A stretch of 64,000 nucleotides of DNA from an uncultured Pelagibacteraceae bacterium. GTDB lineage: Bacteria > Pseudomonadota > Alphaproteobacteria > Pelagibacterales > Pelagibacteraceae. Shown here piece by piece: positions 37,765 to 45,780 of this stretch (position 1 is its first letter; every line of letters begins with the position of its first letter). A model generated the notes under the pieces. That model was given only the letters and a program-made list of their open reading frames with translations, was not told where the DNA came from and ran no database searches. A program made the position numbers and the translations under genes. The stretch lies in assembly GCA_902611265.1 (NCBI GenBank), contig CACLYY010000001.1, positions 124,001-188,000 of the forward strand, read 5' to 3'.

Positions 37765-38738
37765 TAAACTTGAATATTAATCATTGACTCTGGCAATTCT
37801 TCACCAAAACATCTTTGATAATATTCAGCAATAGTATTTTTTTCTGCATCGTCGCATTTGTTTAAAAATGTAACCCTAAATGCATACCCTATATCTTTGA
37901 AAATTTCTGAATTTTCCGCCCAATGCAAGACCGTTCTTGGACTCATTACTGTAGATATATCACCAGCCATAAATCCTTTTCTAGTTAGTGAAGCTACTTT
38001 AATCATATTTGATACTTGTTCTTTTCCTTTAGAATTATTTAAATTTTTATTTTTACCTAGTATTATTTCCATCTCTTTTTCTAAACTAAGATAGTTCAAA
38101 GTGGATACGATATTCCATCTATCCATCTGGCCTTGGTTTATCTGCTGAGTTCCATGATATAAACCTGTTGTATCTCCTAGACCTACAGTATTCGTTGTTG
38201 CAAAAAGCCTAAAAAACTTATTTTGTTTAATGACTTTATTTTTATCTAACAACGTAAAACTTCCCTCTGACTCGAGAACTCTTTGAATAACAAACATTAC
38301 ATCTGGTCTTCCAGCATCATATTCGTCAAAAACTAATGCCACGGGGTTTTGAATTGACCAGGGAAGAATACCCTCCTTAAATTCAGTTACTTGTTTACCT
38401 TCTTTTATCACTATGGAGTCTTTTCCAATTAAATCAATTCTGCTTACATGACTATCAAGATTAATTCTTATACAGGGCCAGTTTAATCTAGCAGCTATTT
38501 GTTCAATATGAGTAGACTTTCCTGTACCATGGTACCCTTGTATCAGAACTCTTTTGTTAAAAGAGAAACCTGACAAAATAGCTAATGTTGTATCCTTATC
38601 AAACTTATATGTTTTATCTATCTCTGGCACATATTCACTTGACTTAGAAAATGCATCCACTTCCATATCACTTTCAATACCAAAGGTTTGTTTAATAGAT
38701 AATTTAATATCTGGGGTATGGTTAATATTTGGTGTCAA
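37764..38738 (-). CDS. cobS: CobS-type AAA+ ATPase (cobaltochelatase-like)
   Basis: MoxR-like AAA+ ATPase of 324 aa that forms a ring with CobT. Walker A is GYHGTGKST at residues 68-76, Walker [11 protein letters not shown] near 134-143, and sensor region [19 protein letters not shown]. Start choice: the first codon is TTG at 38738, supported by a strong Shine-Dalgarno AAGGAG (38743-38748) ending 4 nt upstream and lying within the last codons of the J-domain gene, which it overlaps by 17 nt. Translation is therefore coupled along J-domain, CobS and CobT. The CobS N-terminal cap is present ([17 protein letters not shown]). Confidence 0.93.
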   Translation of the reverse strand: MTPNINHTPDIKLSIKQTFGIESDMEVDAFSKSSEYVPEIDKTYKFDKDTTLAILSGFSFNKRVLIQGYHGTGKSTHIEQIAARLNWPCIRINLDSHVSRIDLIGKDSIVIKEGKQVTEFKEGILPWSIQNPVALVFDEYDAGRPDVMFVIQRVLESEGSFTLLDKNKVIKQNKFFRLFATTNTVGLGDTTGLYHGTQQINQGQMDRWNIVSTLNYLSLEKEMEIILGKNKNLNNSKGKEQVSNMIKVASLTRKGFMAGDISTVMSPRTVLHWAENSEIFKDIGYAFRVTFLNKCDDAEKNTIAEYYQRCFGEELPESMINIQV

Positions 38739-39255
38739 TTTTCTCCTTATATGTATTTTTTAATTGAGTATAAGCTAAAGTAATTACTTTTAGCTTGTCT
38801 TCAAATTTTTTATTCCCAGCATTCATATCAGGGTGAAATTTTTTGACAAGTTTTTTAAATTTTTCTTGCACTTTTTCCCATTTCAATCCCACACTAATTC
38901 CTAATATATTAAAGGCTTTTATATCATTATTGTTAAATTTAAACTTATTCATGTTATTAAAATCATTATTAAATTTAATTTTATCCATTTCATCTTTTAA
39001 TGCATTACTCCACAAAACTTTAAAAAAATTGTCAGAAGAACTAAAGCTTTGAGTTGGTTTATGCCAAGTCATATCTGAACGTAAAAATTCAACTATTTGT
39101 TGATCACTCATGCCTCTAAAATAATTCCAGTTTTTATTAAACTCTTTTATATGGTTTAAACATAATAATCTGTAATCTTTACTATTATCTCGCTCTTTAG
39201 GTGCTTTATACATGCCCTCTTCAGTACAATTATTCCAATCACAAATATTTTTCAT
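38722..39255 (-). CDS. J-domain protein upstream of cobS
   Basis: Protein of 177 aa with a C-terminal J-domain: AFNILGISVGLKWEKVQEKF, the invariant HPD at residues 141-143, then KLKVITLAYTQLKN. J-domains stimulate DnaK (Hsp70) ATPase activity. The N-terminal 60 residues have a possible metal knuckle (C5, C10, C32, H35) and the tract WNYFRGMSDQQIVEFLRSDMTWHKPT, a co-chaperone arrangement found beside CobS in alphaproteobacteria from what I recall. It precedes cobS with a 17-nt overlap. It starts within a perfect palindrome shared with the divergent bolA gene. It is a candidate adaptor that brings DnaK to the CobST machine, by inference from linkage. Confidence 0.88.
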   Translation of the reverse strand: MKNICDWNNCTEEGMYKAPKERDNSKDYRLLCLNHIKEFNKNWNYFRGMSDQQIVEFLRSDMTWHKPTQSFSSSDNFFKVLWSNALKDEMDKIKFNNDFNNMNKFKFNNNDIKAFNILGISVGLKWEKVQEKFKKLVKKFHPDMNAGNKKFEDKLKVITLAYTQLKNTYKEKIDTKY

Positions 39256-39280
39256 AGTATATAATACTTTATACTATGAA
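39251..39280. promoter_or_regulatory. Palindromic divergent start region of the J-domain gene and bolA
   Basis: TTCATAGTAT (39251-39260) and its exact reverse complement ATACTATGAA (39271-39280) flank a 10-nt centre. Each arm contains the ATG of one of two divergent genes. A perfect TATAAT (39260-39265, plus strand) lies 10 nt before the bolA ATG, so its mRNA would have only a few leader bases. Only 20 nt separate the two coding sequences. A dimeric repressor site over both starts is possible. Confidence 0.6.
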
Positions 39281-39536
39281 AATTAATGAACTTATAAAAA
39301 TTATAGAAAAAAAAATTTTGTCGCAGGATTGTATTTCAAATGTAAAGGTAGAAGATAAGTCATTTCTACACAAAAATCACAAATCGAACGAAAAAGGAAA
39401 ATTTCATATTTTACTGTTAATTCAATCAGCTGAATTAAAAGAAAAAAATAAATTATATTCTACAAGATTTATCTACAAAATTTTAGATAACGAATTAAAA
39501 AACAATATTCATTCTTTACAAATAAAATTACTTTAG
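39276..39536 (+). CDS. bolA: BolA family protein
   Basis: BolA-like protein of 86 aa. The sequence has the BolA opening INELIKIIEKKI, then KVEDKSFLHKNHK, where the family has a conserved His that helps bind a [2Fe-2S] cluster with monothiol glutaredoxins, and FHILLLIQSAEL with a C-terminal ILDNELKNNIHSLQIKLL. BolA proteins act in iron homeostasis, cell shape and regulation. The gene is divergent from the J-domain gene by 20 nt and its stop overlaps the convergent aroB by 9 nt. The neighbourhood with CobST and a J-domain protein suggests metal-cofactor handling, which is inference. Confidence 0.87.
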   Translation: MKINELIKIIEKKILSQDCISNVKVEDKSFLHKNHKSNEKGKFHILLLIQSAELKEKNKLYSTRFIYKILDNELKNNIHSLQIKLL

Positions 39537-40631
39537 ACTATTAAAAATATATCTCTTTAAAATTAAAGGATTGATTTGAAAATCTATTTTTATCTTACCA
39601 AAATTTTTTATTAGTATTAAATTAATTCTCTCAGAATTATTTTTTTTATCACTTTTCATAAAATTTAAAATCTTATTAGTATCTTTTTTTTTAAAAAAAT
39701 TATTTATATCTGTTTTCATGCCAATTCTATTTATATGGTTCATGATAATATTTAATTTCTTTTTTGATAGAGTTCTATTTTGATAACTAAATTCAGCTGC
39801 GCTTTTTATACCTAAAATAACAGCTTCTCCATGATTTAATTTTTTGGAAAATCCTAACGTTGACTCATAAGCATGAGCAAAGGTATGACCTAAATTTAAT
39901 ACTTTCCTAAAATTTTTTTCATTTACATCTTTTTCAACTACAATTTTCTTTAAATTACATGCTTTAAAAATAGAACTTTCAATAAAAGGTGATTTTAGTT
40001 TTAAAATTTTTTTTATGTTTTTATCGAGATATAAAAAATTTTTATAACTATCTATAATGCTACTTTTTAATATTTCAGCATATCCACAAATAATTTCTCT
40101 TTTAGGCAAAGAATTTAAAATATTAATATCGGATACAACTAGATCTGGTTGATAAAAACTACCAACTAAATTTTTTCCATATTTATTATTTATGCCTGTT
40201 TTTCCACCTATTGATGAGTCTACCTGCGAGAGTAGAGTTGTTGGAATATTTATAAATTTTAAACCTCTTTTAAAAGTACTCGATGCAAATCCAACTATAT
40301 CTCCAATTATACCTCCACCAAAAGAAATAACACAATCTGATCTGTTAAATCTTTTTTCAAATAAAATTTTATGAATTTTTTCAATTGTTATAAAATTCTT
40401 ATTTTTTTCTGATGGTACTAATTCAATCTTAAATATTTTTTTAGAGTCGATTTTTTTAAACAACGTTTTTTTAAACGCGCTAGGAATATTCTTATCTGTA
40501 ACAACTAAGCATTTTTCGAAAGTTATATTACTATCTTTTAAAATTTTATTTATTTTGTTTATTAAATTTCTTCCAATAAGAATTGAGTAATTTTTTGTAT
40601 TTGTTCTTATATTTATTTTATTTATTTTCAT
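39528..40631 (-). CDS. aroB: 3-dehydroquinate synthase
   Basis: Second enzyme of the shikimate pathway, 367 aa, converting DAHP to 3-dehydroquinate with NAD and a divalent metal. Family motifs seen are ELVPSEKNKNF, SFGGGIIGDIVGFASSTFKRG, IPTTLLSQVDSSIGGKTGIN and the metal-binding LGHTFAHAYES with HGEAVILGI. The gene overlaps aroK upstream by 14 nt, so the two are translated together. The 3' end overlaps bolA by 9 nt. Its composition is notably rich in Lys, Asn and Ile, in line with AT bias, with no sign of decay. Confidence 0.97.
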   Translation of the reverse strand: MKINKINIRTNTKNYSILIGRNLINKINKILKDSNITFEKCLVVTDKNIPSAFKKTLFKKIDSKKIFKIELVPSEKNKNFITIEKIHKILFEKRFNRSDCVISFGGGIIGDIVGFASSTFKRGLKFINIPTTLLSQVDSSIGGKTGINNKYGKNLVGSFYQPDLVVSDINILNSLPKREIICGYAEILKSSIIDSYKNFLYLDKNIKKILKLKSPFIESSIFKACNLKKIVVEKDVNEKNFRKVLNLGHTFAHAYESTLGFSKKLNHGEAVILGIKSAAEFSYQNRTLSKKKLNIIMNHINRIGMKTDINNFFKKKDTNKILNFMKSDKKNNSERINLILIKNFGKIKIDFQINPLILKRYIFNSLK

Positions 40632-41130
40632 AAATATCTAATATCTTATTTATAATTTGAACTTTGTCTAATTTATCACAATTTATTTTATAGTTCGACA
40701 ATTCGTAAATTTTTGATCTTTCTTTGATTAAATTATTTATTTTATCTTTGGTGAGGTTAATCACCATTGGTCTTTTTTTACTCTTGTATATTCTTTTTAT
40801 AATCGTTTCATTTTTCCAATTAAGCCAAAAAGATAAGCATGTTCTTTGACATAATTTTCTTATGGATGAATTGAGAAATCCTCCACCACCTAAAGAAATT
40901 ACGTTTTTTTCACATTTAAGATATTTCAAGGAAACTTTTTCCTCAATTTTTCTAAAATAGTTTTCTCCTTTTTTTTTAAAAATATCTGAAATACTTAATG
41001 ACTCAACTTCCTCAATCTTTCGATCAATATCTATAAAACTGATATTTAATTTTTTTGATAAAATTTTTCCAATAGAGGATTTACCAGACCCCATCATCCC
41101 AATTAATACAATGTTTTTTTTTGATTTCAT
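40618..41130 (-). CDS. aroK: Shikimate kinase
   Basis: P-loop kinase of 170 aa that phosphorylates shikimate at the 3-hydroxyl. Walker A is GMMGSGKSSIGK, followed by SFIDIDRKIEE with the Asp that binds shikimate, GENYFRKIEEKV and the conserved VISLGGGGFL. KKRPM near residue 128 forms the lid. It is the first gene of the aroK-aroB pair, which is a widespread arrangement. It faces the small membrane protein at 41186 head to head, with 55 nt between the starts. Confidence 0.96.
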   Translation of the reverse strand: MKSKKNIVLIGMMGSGKSSIGKILSKKLNISFIDIDRKIEEVESLSISDIFKKKGENYFRKIEEKVSLKYLKCEKNVISLGGGGFLNSSIRKLCQRTCLSFWLNWKNETIIKRIYKSKKRPMVINLTKDKINNLIKERSKIYELSNYKINCDKLDKVQIINKILDIYENK

Positions 41131-41185
41131 GAGTTTCTATATTGAAAAAACACAAATATGTCTTATTTTGAAATTATTAAATTAT

Positions 41186-41368
41186 ATGCAATTTACAAAA
41201 AATACAAGTAAAGCAAAATTCTTAAGTTTAGGTTTTGTTTTTAAAATTTTAATAGTCATTTTTATAATTATATTTGGCTTTATTTTAATTAATCAGATTA
41301 ATTTGCCTGCCCCAGTAAAACAAATTGAGAAAATCTTACCAAATGAAAATTTCAAAACAATTAAGTAA
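41186..41368 (+). CDS. Small single-span membrane protein, unknown function
   Basis: Predicted 60-aa protein beginning MQFTKNTSKAKFLSLGF. It has one strong hydrophobic segment (about residues 16-36) with a positively charged N-terminus, so the C-terminal 24 residues (LPAPVKQIEKILPNENFKTIK) would face the periplasm. I do not recognise the family. A longer frame runs upstream to 41111 but would overlap the aroK start. Its 3' end overlaps the start of the larger envelope protein by 26 nt, so the two are probably co-translated and may act together. Confidence 0.6.
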   Translation: MQFTKNTSKAKFLSLGFVFKILIVIFIIIFGFILINQINLPAPVKQIEKILPNENFKTIK

Positions 41369-43079
41369 GATTTTAATTTTAACATCTTTTATTCTATTAG
41401 TTCAATTTGCTAAGGCGCAGGAAATAAAGGAGATTTGGTCTGAGATAGAAAAAAAAGAGATCTCCGAAAATGAATCAGTCAATAATGAAGACAGTAAAAG
41501 TGTTGTAAATGAACTTGAAGGTGTTGAAGTAAAATTTTCTGATGAAAATATTTTAGTAGAACAAAATTTAGATAGCTCTAATATATTGTTGTCTGGATTA
41601 TTTGACCCCGATGATAACGACTTAAAACTTGATATGTGGTCAAAAACAGATGGAATTGAAATTAAAAAGCAGCTTGAAAATATACAGTCAAAAAATTTAT
41701 CTAGTTTCTCTGAGAGATTAATGGACGTAGCATTATTAACAAATTCTTATATTCCAAATCAAAATTTCTCGCTCGATGAATTTGAAAGTTATACTCTCGA
41801 TCATCTAATTAAAAAAAAGGATTATAAATTAGTCGAGCAATTCATTCAAAAAAATTCATCAATAAAAGATAAAGAAAGACTTATAAAACATTTGGCTGAT
41901 TACTATTTGTCATTAAACAAAATAGAAAATTCATGCTTTGCTATTAACAGATTAAGCATGATAACAGATGAATACTTAACGTACTATAAAATATACTGTT
42001 TAATTACCCAGGATAAAAAAAATGAGGCTCAATTATTATTTGATCTTAACTCTGAGGTAGACACTTTAGATAATTTTTTTGTGCAAAAGTTTGAAGTGCT
42101 AATGGGATATGAGGACAGTAATTATATATTATCCGATGAAAATGTTCTTTATTTCCACTTATCTCACAAAACAGATAAAAAGTTAATATATTACCCGTCA
42201 TTAGAGTCCAAAGAATTTATTTGGAAATATTTATCTAACTCGAATTTACTTAAAAATTTAAACGATTTTAATCTAAGTGATATTGACCAGGTAAAGTTTT
42301 TAGAAAAAGCAACCAGTGAAGGTATTTTTGAGGAAAAGGATTTATTGAATTTGTATAAAAATTTTCAATTTGAGATCGATGACTTAATTAATTATGAGAA
42401 AGCATACAAAAATTTACCTGATTATGAGGGAAGAGCTTTACTGTATCAGAGGTTTCTGCTTACAGATAATATTGAAAAAAAACTTTCATTGTTATCAAAA
42501 TTGAATGGTTCTTTCGAAAAATCAAATTTAAGCAAATCATTTGATGATGAGTTATCTAAATTGCTGAAAAAAATAAATAAAGAGGAAATTCCCTCAAAAT
42601 TTTCTTCTTTTTACCAAAAAAACCTAATAACTGACGCAAACAAAAAAAATAAAATTAAGTTTAATGATGAAGTTTTTCATCAGTCAAAAGTGTTAAATTA
42701 TTTTTTGAATAAGCAAAGCTTGCCAAAAACTCAAAAATTGACTGACAATTTATTGTCAAAAATGAAAAAAGATAAAAACTATTCTTTTGACTTTAAAGAT
42801 ATAGTTTTGTTGCAATCTCTAAAATCAGATGGAATTCAAATAGGTGAAATTGATGAACTCTCTCAATATAAATCTGATTTAAACCCTGAATTAGATAAAA
42901 TGATAGATAATAATGAGTTGGGCATGATATTATTAAAACTAGTTGAAATTATTGGTGATAAAGAATTAGATGAACTAAATAGTAGATCATTGAATTTTAT
43001 AGTCGAAATTATGAATAGAACAAAATTAATTAGCCTTAGAAATGAACTATTGTTGGAAATTCTTCCATTAAAAGTTTAA
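41343..43079 (+). CDS. Secreted helical-repeat protein, unknown function
   Basis: Protein of 578 aa from the ATG at 41343 (MKISKQLSKILIL). A signal peptide is clear with likely cleavage after residue 25 (FAKA before QEIKE). A TTG at 41325 would add six residues and lacks support. The mature part starts with an acidic low-complexity stretch (about 26-80) and continues with helical, leucine- and lysine-rich segments with TPR-like or SEL1-like spacing; no enzyme motif is visible. Its 5' end lies in the preceding small membrane protein gene, and def follows 15 nt after the stop. In position and shape it may be a periplasmic scaffold; function not assigned. Confidence 0.7.
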   Translation: MKISKQLSKILILTSFILLVQFAKAQEIKEIWSEIEKKEISENESVNNEDSKSVVNELEGVEVKFSDENILVEQNLDSSNILLSGLFDPDDNDLKLDMWSKTDGIEIKKQLENIQSKNLSSFSERLMDVALLTNSYIPNQNFSLDEFESYTLDHLIKKKDYKLVEQFIQKNSSIKDKERLIKHLADYYLSLNKIENSCFAINRLSMITDEYLTYYKIYCLITQDKKNEAQLLFDLNSEVDTLDNFFVQKFEVLMGYEDSNYILSDENVLYFHLSHKTDKKLIYYPSLESKEFIWKYLSNSNLLKNLNDFNLSDIDQVKFLEKATSEGIFEEKDLLNLYKNFQFEIDDLINYEKAYKNLPDYEGRALLYQRFLLTDNIEKKLSLLSKLNGSFEKSNLSKSFDDELSKLLKKINKEEIPSKFSSFYQKNLITDANKKNKIKFNDEVFHQSKVLNYFLNKQSLPKTQKLTDNLLSKMKKDKNYSFDFKDIVLLQSLKSDGIQIGEIDELSQYKSDLNPELDKMIDNNELGMILLKLVEIIGDKELDELNSRSLNFIVEIMNRTKLISLRNELLLEILPLKV

Positions 43080-43094
43080 AATACTTTATTCATC

Positions 43095-43616
43095 ATGACA
43101 ATTAAGACTATTATAACAGAACCAAACGAGATTTTAAGACAAGTTTCAAAACCAGTACTAAATGTTGGTAATGAAGAAAGAAAGCTAATGGATGATATGT
43201 TAGAAACTATGTATGCAGCCAATGGTATTGGTTTGGCAGCTATTCAAATAGGAATTCCAAAGAGAATTATTGTTATGGATATTTCAAAAGATGGGAATAA
43301 AAATCCACTATTTTTTGTAAATCCAATAATAAAAAATAGAGATAAAGAAAAAACAACATATGAAGAAGGATGTTTGTCCGTCCCTAATTATTTTGCCAAA
43401 GTAGATAGACCTAAATATTGCGAGGTAGAATATTTAGATTATAGCGGAGAAAGTAAAATTTTAAAAGCCGATGGACTTCTTGCAACCTGTATACAACATG
43501 AAATGGATCATCTTGAGGGGATACTTTTCATAGATTATTTATCTAAATTAAAAAAAACAATGGTTGTCAAAAAATTATCAAAGAAAAAAAATAATCCTGA
43601 TCGCATTATTGTTTAA
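43095..43616 (+). CDS. def: Peptide deformylase
   Basis: Metalloenzyme of 173 aa that removes the N-terminal formyl group from nascent proteins. The three family motifs are present: GIGLAAIQIG (residues 44-53; the usual AP is AI here), EEGCLSVP with the metal ligand Cys93, and QHEMDHLEG with His135, Glu136 and His139. The next gene, fmt, adds the formyl group to initiator tRNA, and the two overlap by 1 nt. The def-fmt pair is a classical operon, extended here by truA. Confidence 0.97.
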   Translation: MTIKTIITEPNEILRQVSKPVLNVGNEERKLMDDMLETMYAANGIGLAAIQIGIPKRIIVMDISKDGNKNPLFFVNPIIKNRDKEKTTYEEGCLSVPNYFAKVDRPKYCEVEYLDYSGESKILKADGLLATCIQHEMDHLEGILFIDYLSKLKKTMVVKKLSKKKNNPDRIIV

Positions 43617-44536
43617 TGAGCAAAAAAATTGCTTTTATGGGTACACCCAGTATTTCGGGTCAAATATTGAAATCATTGTATCAAAATGGTTTTGATATTG
43701 AAATTGTATACACCCAGCCACCTATTGCATCAAAAAGAGGACATAAGTTAAATAAATCTCCTGTTCACATCATGGCTGAAATATTAAATATTCCAGTTAG
43801 AACTCCAGTAAAATTAGATAATCTTGAGGAAAAAACATTTATTAAAAATAAAAATATTGATTTAGGTATAGTTGTTGCATATGGCCAAATTTTAAAAAAA
43901 GATATCTTAGTATTGCCAAAATTTGGATGGATAAATATCCATTATTCACTTCTACCAAAATTGCGAGGTGCAGCTCCAATCCAAAGGGCCATTATGAATA
44001 ATGAGAATTTAACAGGAATTTCAATTATGAAGATGGATGAGGGTTTAGACACAGGTCCAGTTTGCAATCAATATCCAATAAATATATTAGATAATGAAAA
44101 TAGTGAGGATTTATCTAAAAGATTGAGTAATTTAGCCTCTGAAAAAATTTTAGAAAATATTGATAATATTTTTGAAAATAGAGCTTTATTCAAAGATCAA
44201 GATCATAGTCAATCTTCATATGCAAAAAAAATCAAAAAAGATGAAGGAAAAATAATTTGGCAAGAAAATAATAAAAAGATTATAGGAAAAATAAATGGTT
44301 TATATCCAAATCCAGGTGGATGGTTTGAGTTTCAAGGAGAAAGATATAAAATCCATAAAGCTGAATTATCAATTAATACTGGAAAAGCAGGCTACGTTTT
44401 GTCGGATAATTTAGAAATTGGTTGTGGTGAAAATTCTATTAAAATTATTGAAATTCAAAGACAAGGAAAAAAAGTCCAAAAAACTGGGGAGTTTTTGCTA
44501 GGTAGTCAAATTAAGAAGGGTACCAATTTGAATTAG
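43616..44536 (+). CDS. fmt: Methionyl-tRNA formyltransferase
   Basis: Formylates Met-tRNA-fMet with 10-formyl-tetrahydrofolate; 306 aa. Motifs are IAFMGTPSISGQIL at the N-terminus, GWINIHYSLLPKLRGAAPIQRAI with the catalytic His and Asn residues, MKMDEGLDTGPV, and a C-terminal tRNA-binding domain with NGLYPNPGGWF. The gene overlaps def by 1 nt and is followed by truA after 2 nt. Length and motifs are normal. Confidence 0.97.
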   Translation: MSKKIAFMGTPSISGQILKSLYQNGFDIEIVYTQPPIASKRGHKLNKSPVHIMAEILNIPVRTPVKLDNLEEKTFIKNKNIDLGIVVAYGQILKKDILVLPKFGWINIHYSLLPKLRGAAPIQRAIMNNENLTGISIMKMDEGLDTGPVCNQYPINILDNENSEDLSKRLSNLASEKILENIDNIFENRALFKDQDHSQSSYAKKIKKDEGKIIWQENNKKIIGKINGLYPNPGGWFEFQGERYKIHKAELSINTGKAGYVLSDNLEIGCGENSIKIIEIQRQGKKVQKTGEFLLGSQIKKGTNLN

Positions 44537-44538
44537 AT

Positions 44539-45279
44539 ATGTTTCGTTATCAAATTTTAATTGAGTATGTTGGTAGCTCTTTTATAGGATGGCAAGTTCA
44601 AAAAAAAGGTAAAACCATTCAAGGTTTAATTCAAAAAAAGATTTCAAAACTTCTAGATGAAAAAATAATTGTTACTGGTTCTGGAAGAACAGATGCTGGC
44701 GTTCATGCTATTGAACAATCTGCACATTTTGACTGTATAAATAAAATTAAAAATTTAAAAAAGTTTTTAAATTCTATTAATTATTTTCTTAATAAAAACG
44801 AAATATCTATTTTGAAAATTAGAAAACAAAGTTTAAATTTTCACGCACGTTTTTCAGCAAAAGAAAGAGTATATAAGTATGTTATTTATAATCAATCAAC
44901 CAAGCCTATTATTCAAAATAATCGAGGATGGTTTGTTATAAAAAAACTTGATTTTGAAAGTATGAAAATGGGAGCAAAAAAATTAATTGGAACGCATGAT
45001 TTTTCTTCATTTAGAGCTTCAGGATGTAATGCAAAAAGTCCAATTAAATTGATGAAATTAGTAAAAATAAAAAAATTAAAAAGTAAAATTGAATTTGAAT
45101 TTAGATCACAATCATTTTTAAAACAGCAAGTAAGGTCGATGGTAGGATGTTTGAAATTTATTGGAGAAAAAAAATGGTCTATTAAAAAATTTGTGAATGT
45201 TATAAAGTCAAAGAATAGAAAATTATGTGCTCCTCCTGCACCTGCCGAAGGATTGTATTTAGTAAAAGTAAAATACTAA
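44539..45279 (+). CDS. truA: tRNA pseudouridine(38-40) synthase
   Basis: Modifies uridines 38-40 in the anticodon arm of tRNAs; 246 aa. The catalytic aspartate is Asp52 in GSGRTDAGVHA, and the family blocks YVGSSFIGWQVQ, NFHARFSAKERVYKY and HDFSSFRASGC follow. It is the third gene of def-fmt-truA. The stop codon overlaps the end of the convergent SET-domain gene by 4 nt. Confidence 0.97.
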   Translation: MFRYQILIEYVGSSFIGWQVQKKGKTIQGLIQKKISKLLDEKIIVTGSGRTDAGVHAIEQSAHFDCINKIKNLKKFLNSINYFLNKNEISILKIRKQSLNFHARFSAKERVYKYVIYNQSTKPIIQNNRGWFVIKKLDFESMKMGAKKLIGTHDFSSFRASGCNAKSPIKLMKLVKIKKLKSKIEFEFRSQSFLKQQVRSMVGCLKFIGEKKWSIKKFVNVIKSKNRKLCAPPAPAEGLYLVKVKY

Positions 45280-45749
45280 TTTTTTTTATTACTCATTGCG
45301 AATTTTTTGTTTATTCTCCACCTAGACTCTGCTCTTACAATATAGCCACAACAATTTTTTGATTTACATTTACAAGGAAATTGTTTGTAATCTTTATCAT
45401 AGCCAAAACCATAGTCACAAGTCAGTTCCTCACCTTTTTTTATATCTTTGATTGCTTTAACCCATATCTTAAGCCCTTTACCGTCATAATCACAATTATT
45501 TTCACAAGAATGATTTATTAGTCCGGCTGTATTCCATGGAAAGTCTCCATCAAGATCATATTTTTTATTTACAGTAAATAAATATATCGGTTTACTATTA
45601 TCGTATTTATCAGACTCTTCTGTTTGTTTCTTTGTAATTAATTTTCCTATATAATCTATTATCTTCTCACCCTCTTTTATATCCCGTGTAGCGTAAAGTC
45701 CTTTACCTTTTTTATCTATATCTGACTTTTTAATTTTATATGGTTTCAT
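45276..45749 (-). CDS. SET-domain protein, putative protein-lysine methyltransferase
   Basis: Protein of 157 aa that is essentially one SET domain plus post-SET. It opens with GKGLYATRDIKEGEKI, the first SET block. The cofactor and catalytic part is at residues 75-115: AGLINHSCENNC (N79-H80-S81-C82) and GEELTCDYGFG with the active-site Tyr113. Post-SET cysteines follow (C126, C128, C133 in FPCKCKSKNCCGYI) and could bind zinc with C82. Both active-site elements seem intact. Eukaryotic SET proteins methylate lysines, and bacterial members are known but uncommon. It is the last gene of a long minus-strand series, 31 nt after the HDAC-fold gene. The protein substrate is unknown; horizontal origin from eukaryotes is possible but not shown. 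Confidence 0.85.
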   Translation of the reverse strand: MKPYKIKKSDIDKKGKGLYATRDIKEGEKIIDYIGKLITKKQTEESDKYDNSKPIYLFTVNKKYDLDGDFPWNTAGLINHSCENNCDYDGKGLKIWVKAIKDIKKGEELTCDYGFGYDKDYKQFPCKCKSKNCCGYIVRAESRWRINKKFAMSNKKN

Positions 45750-45780
45750 ATTTCTTTACTTATTATTTAGAAAAAATTTA

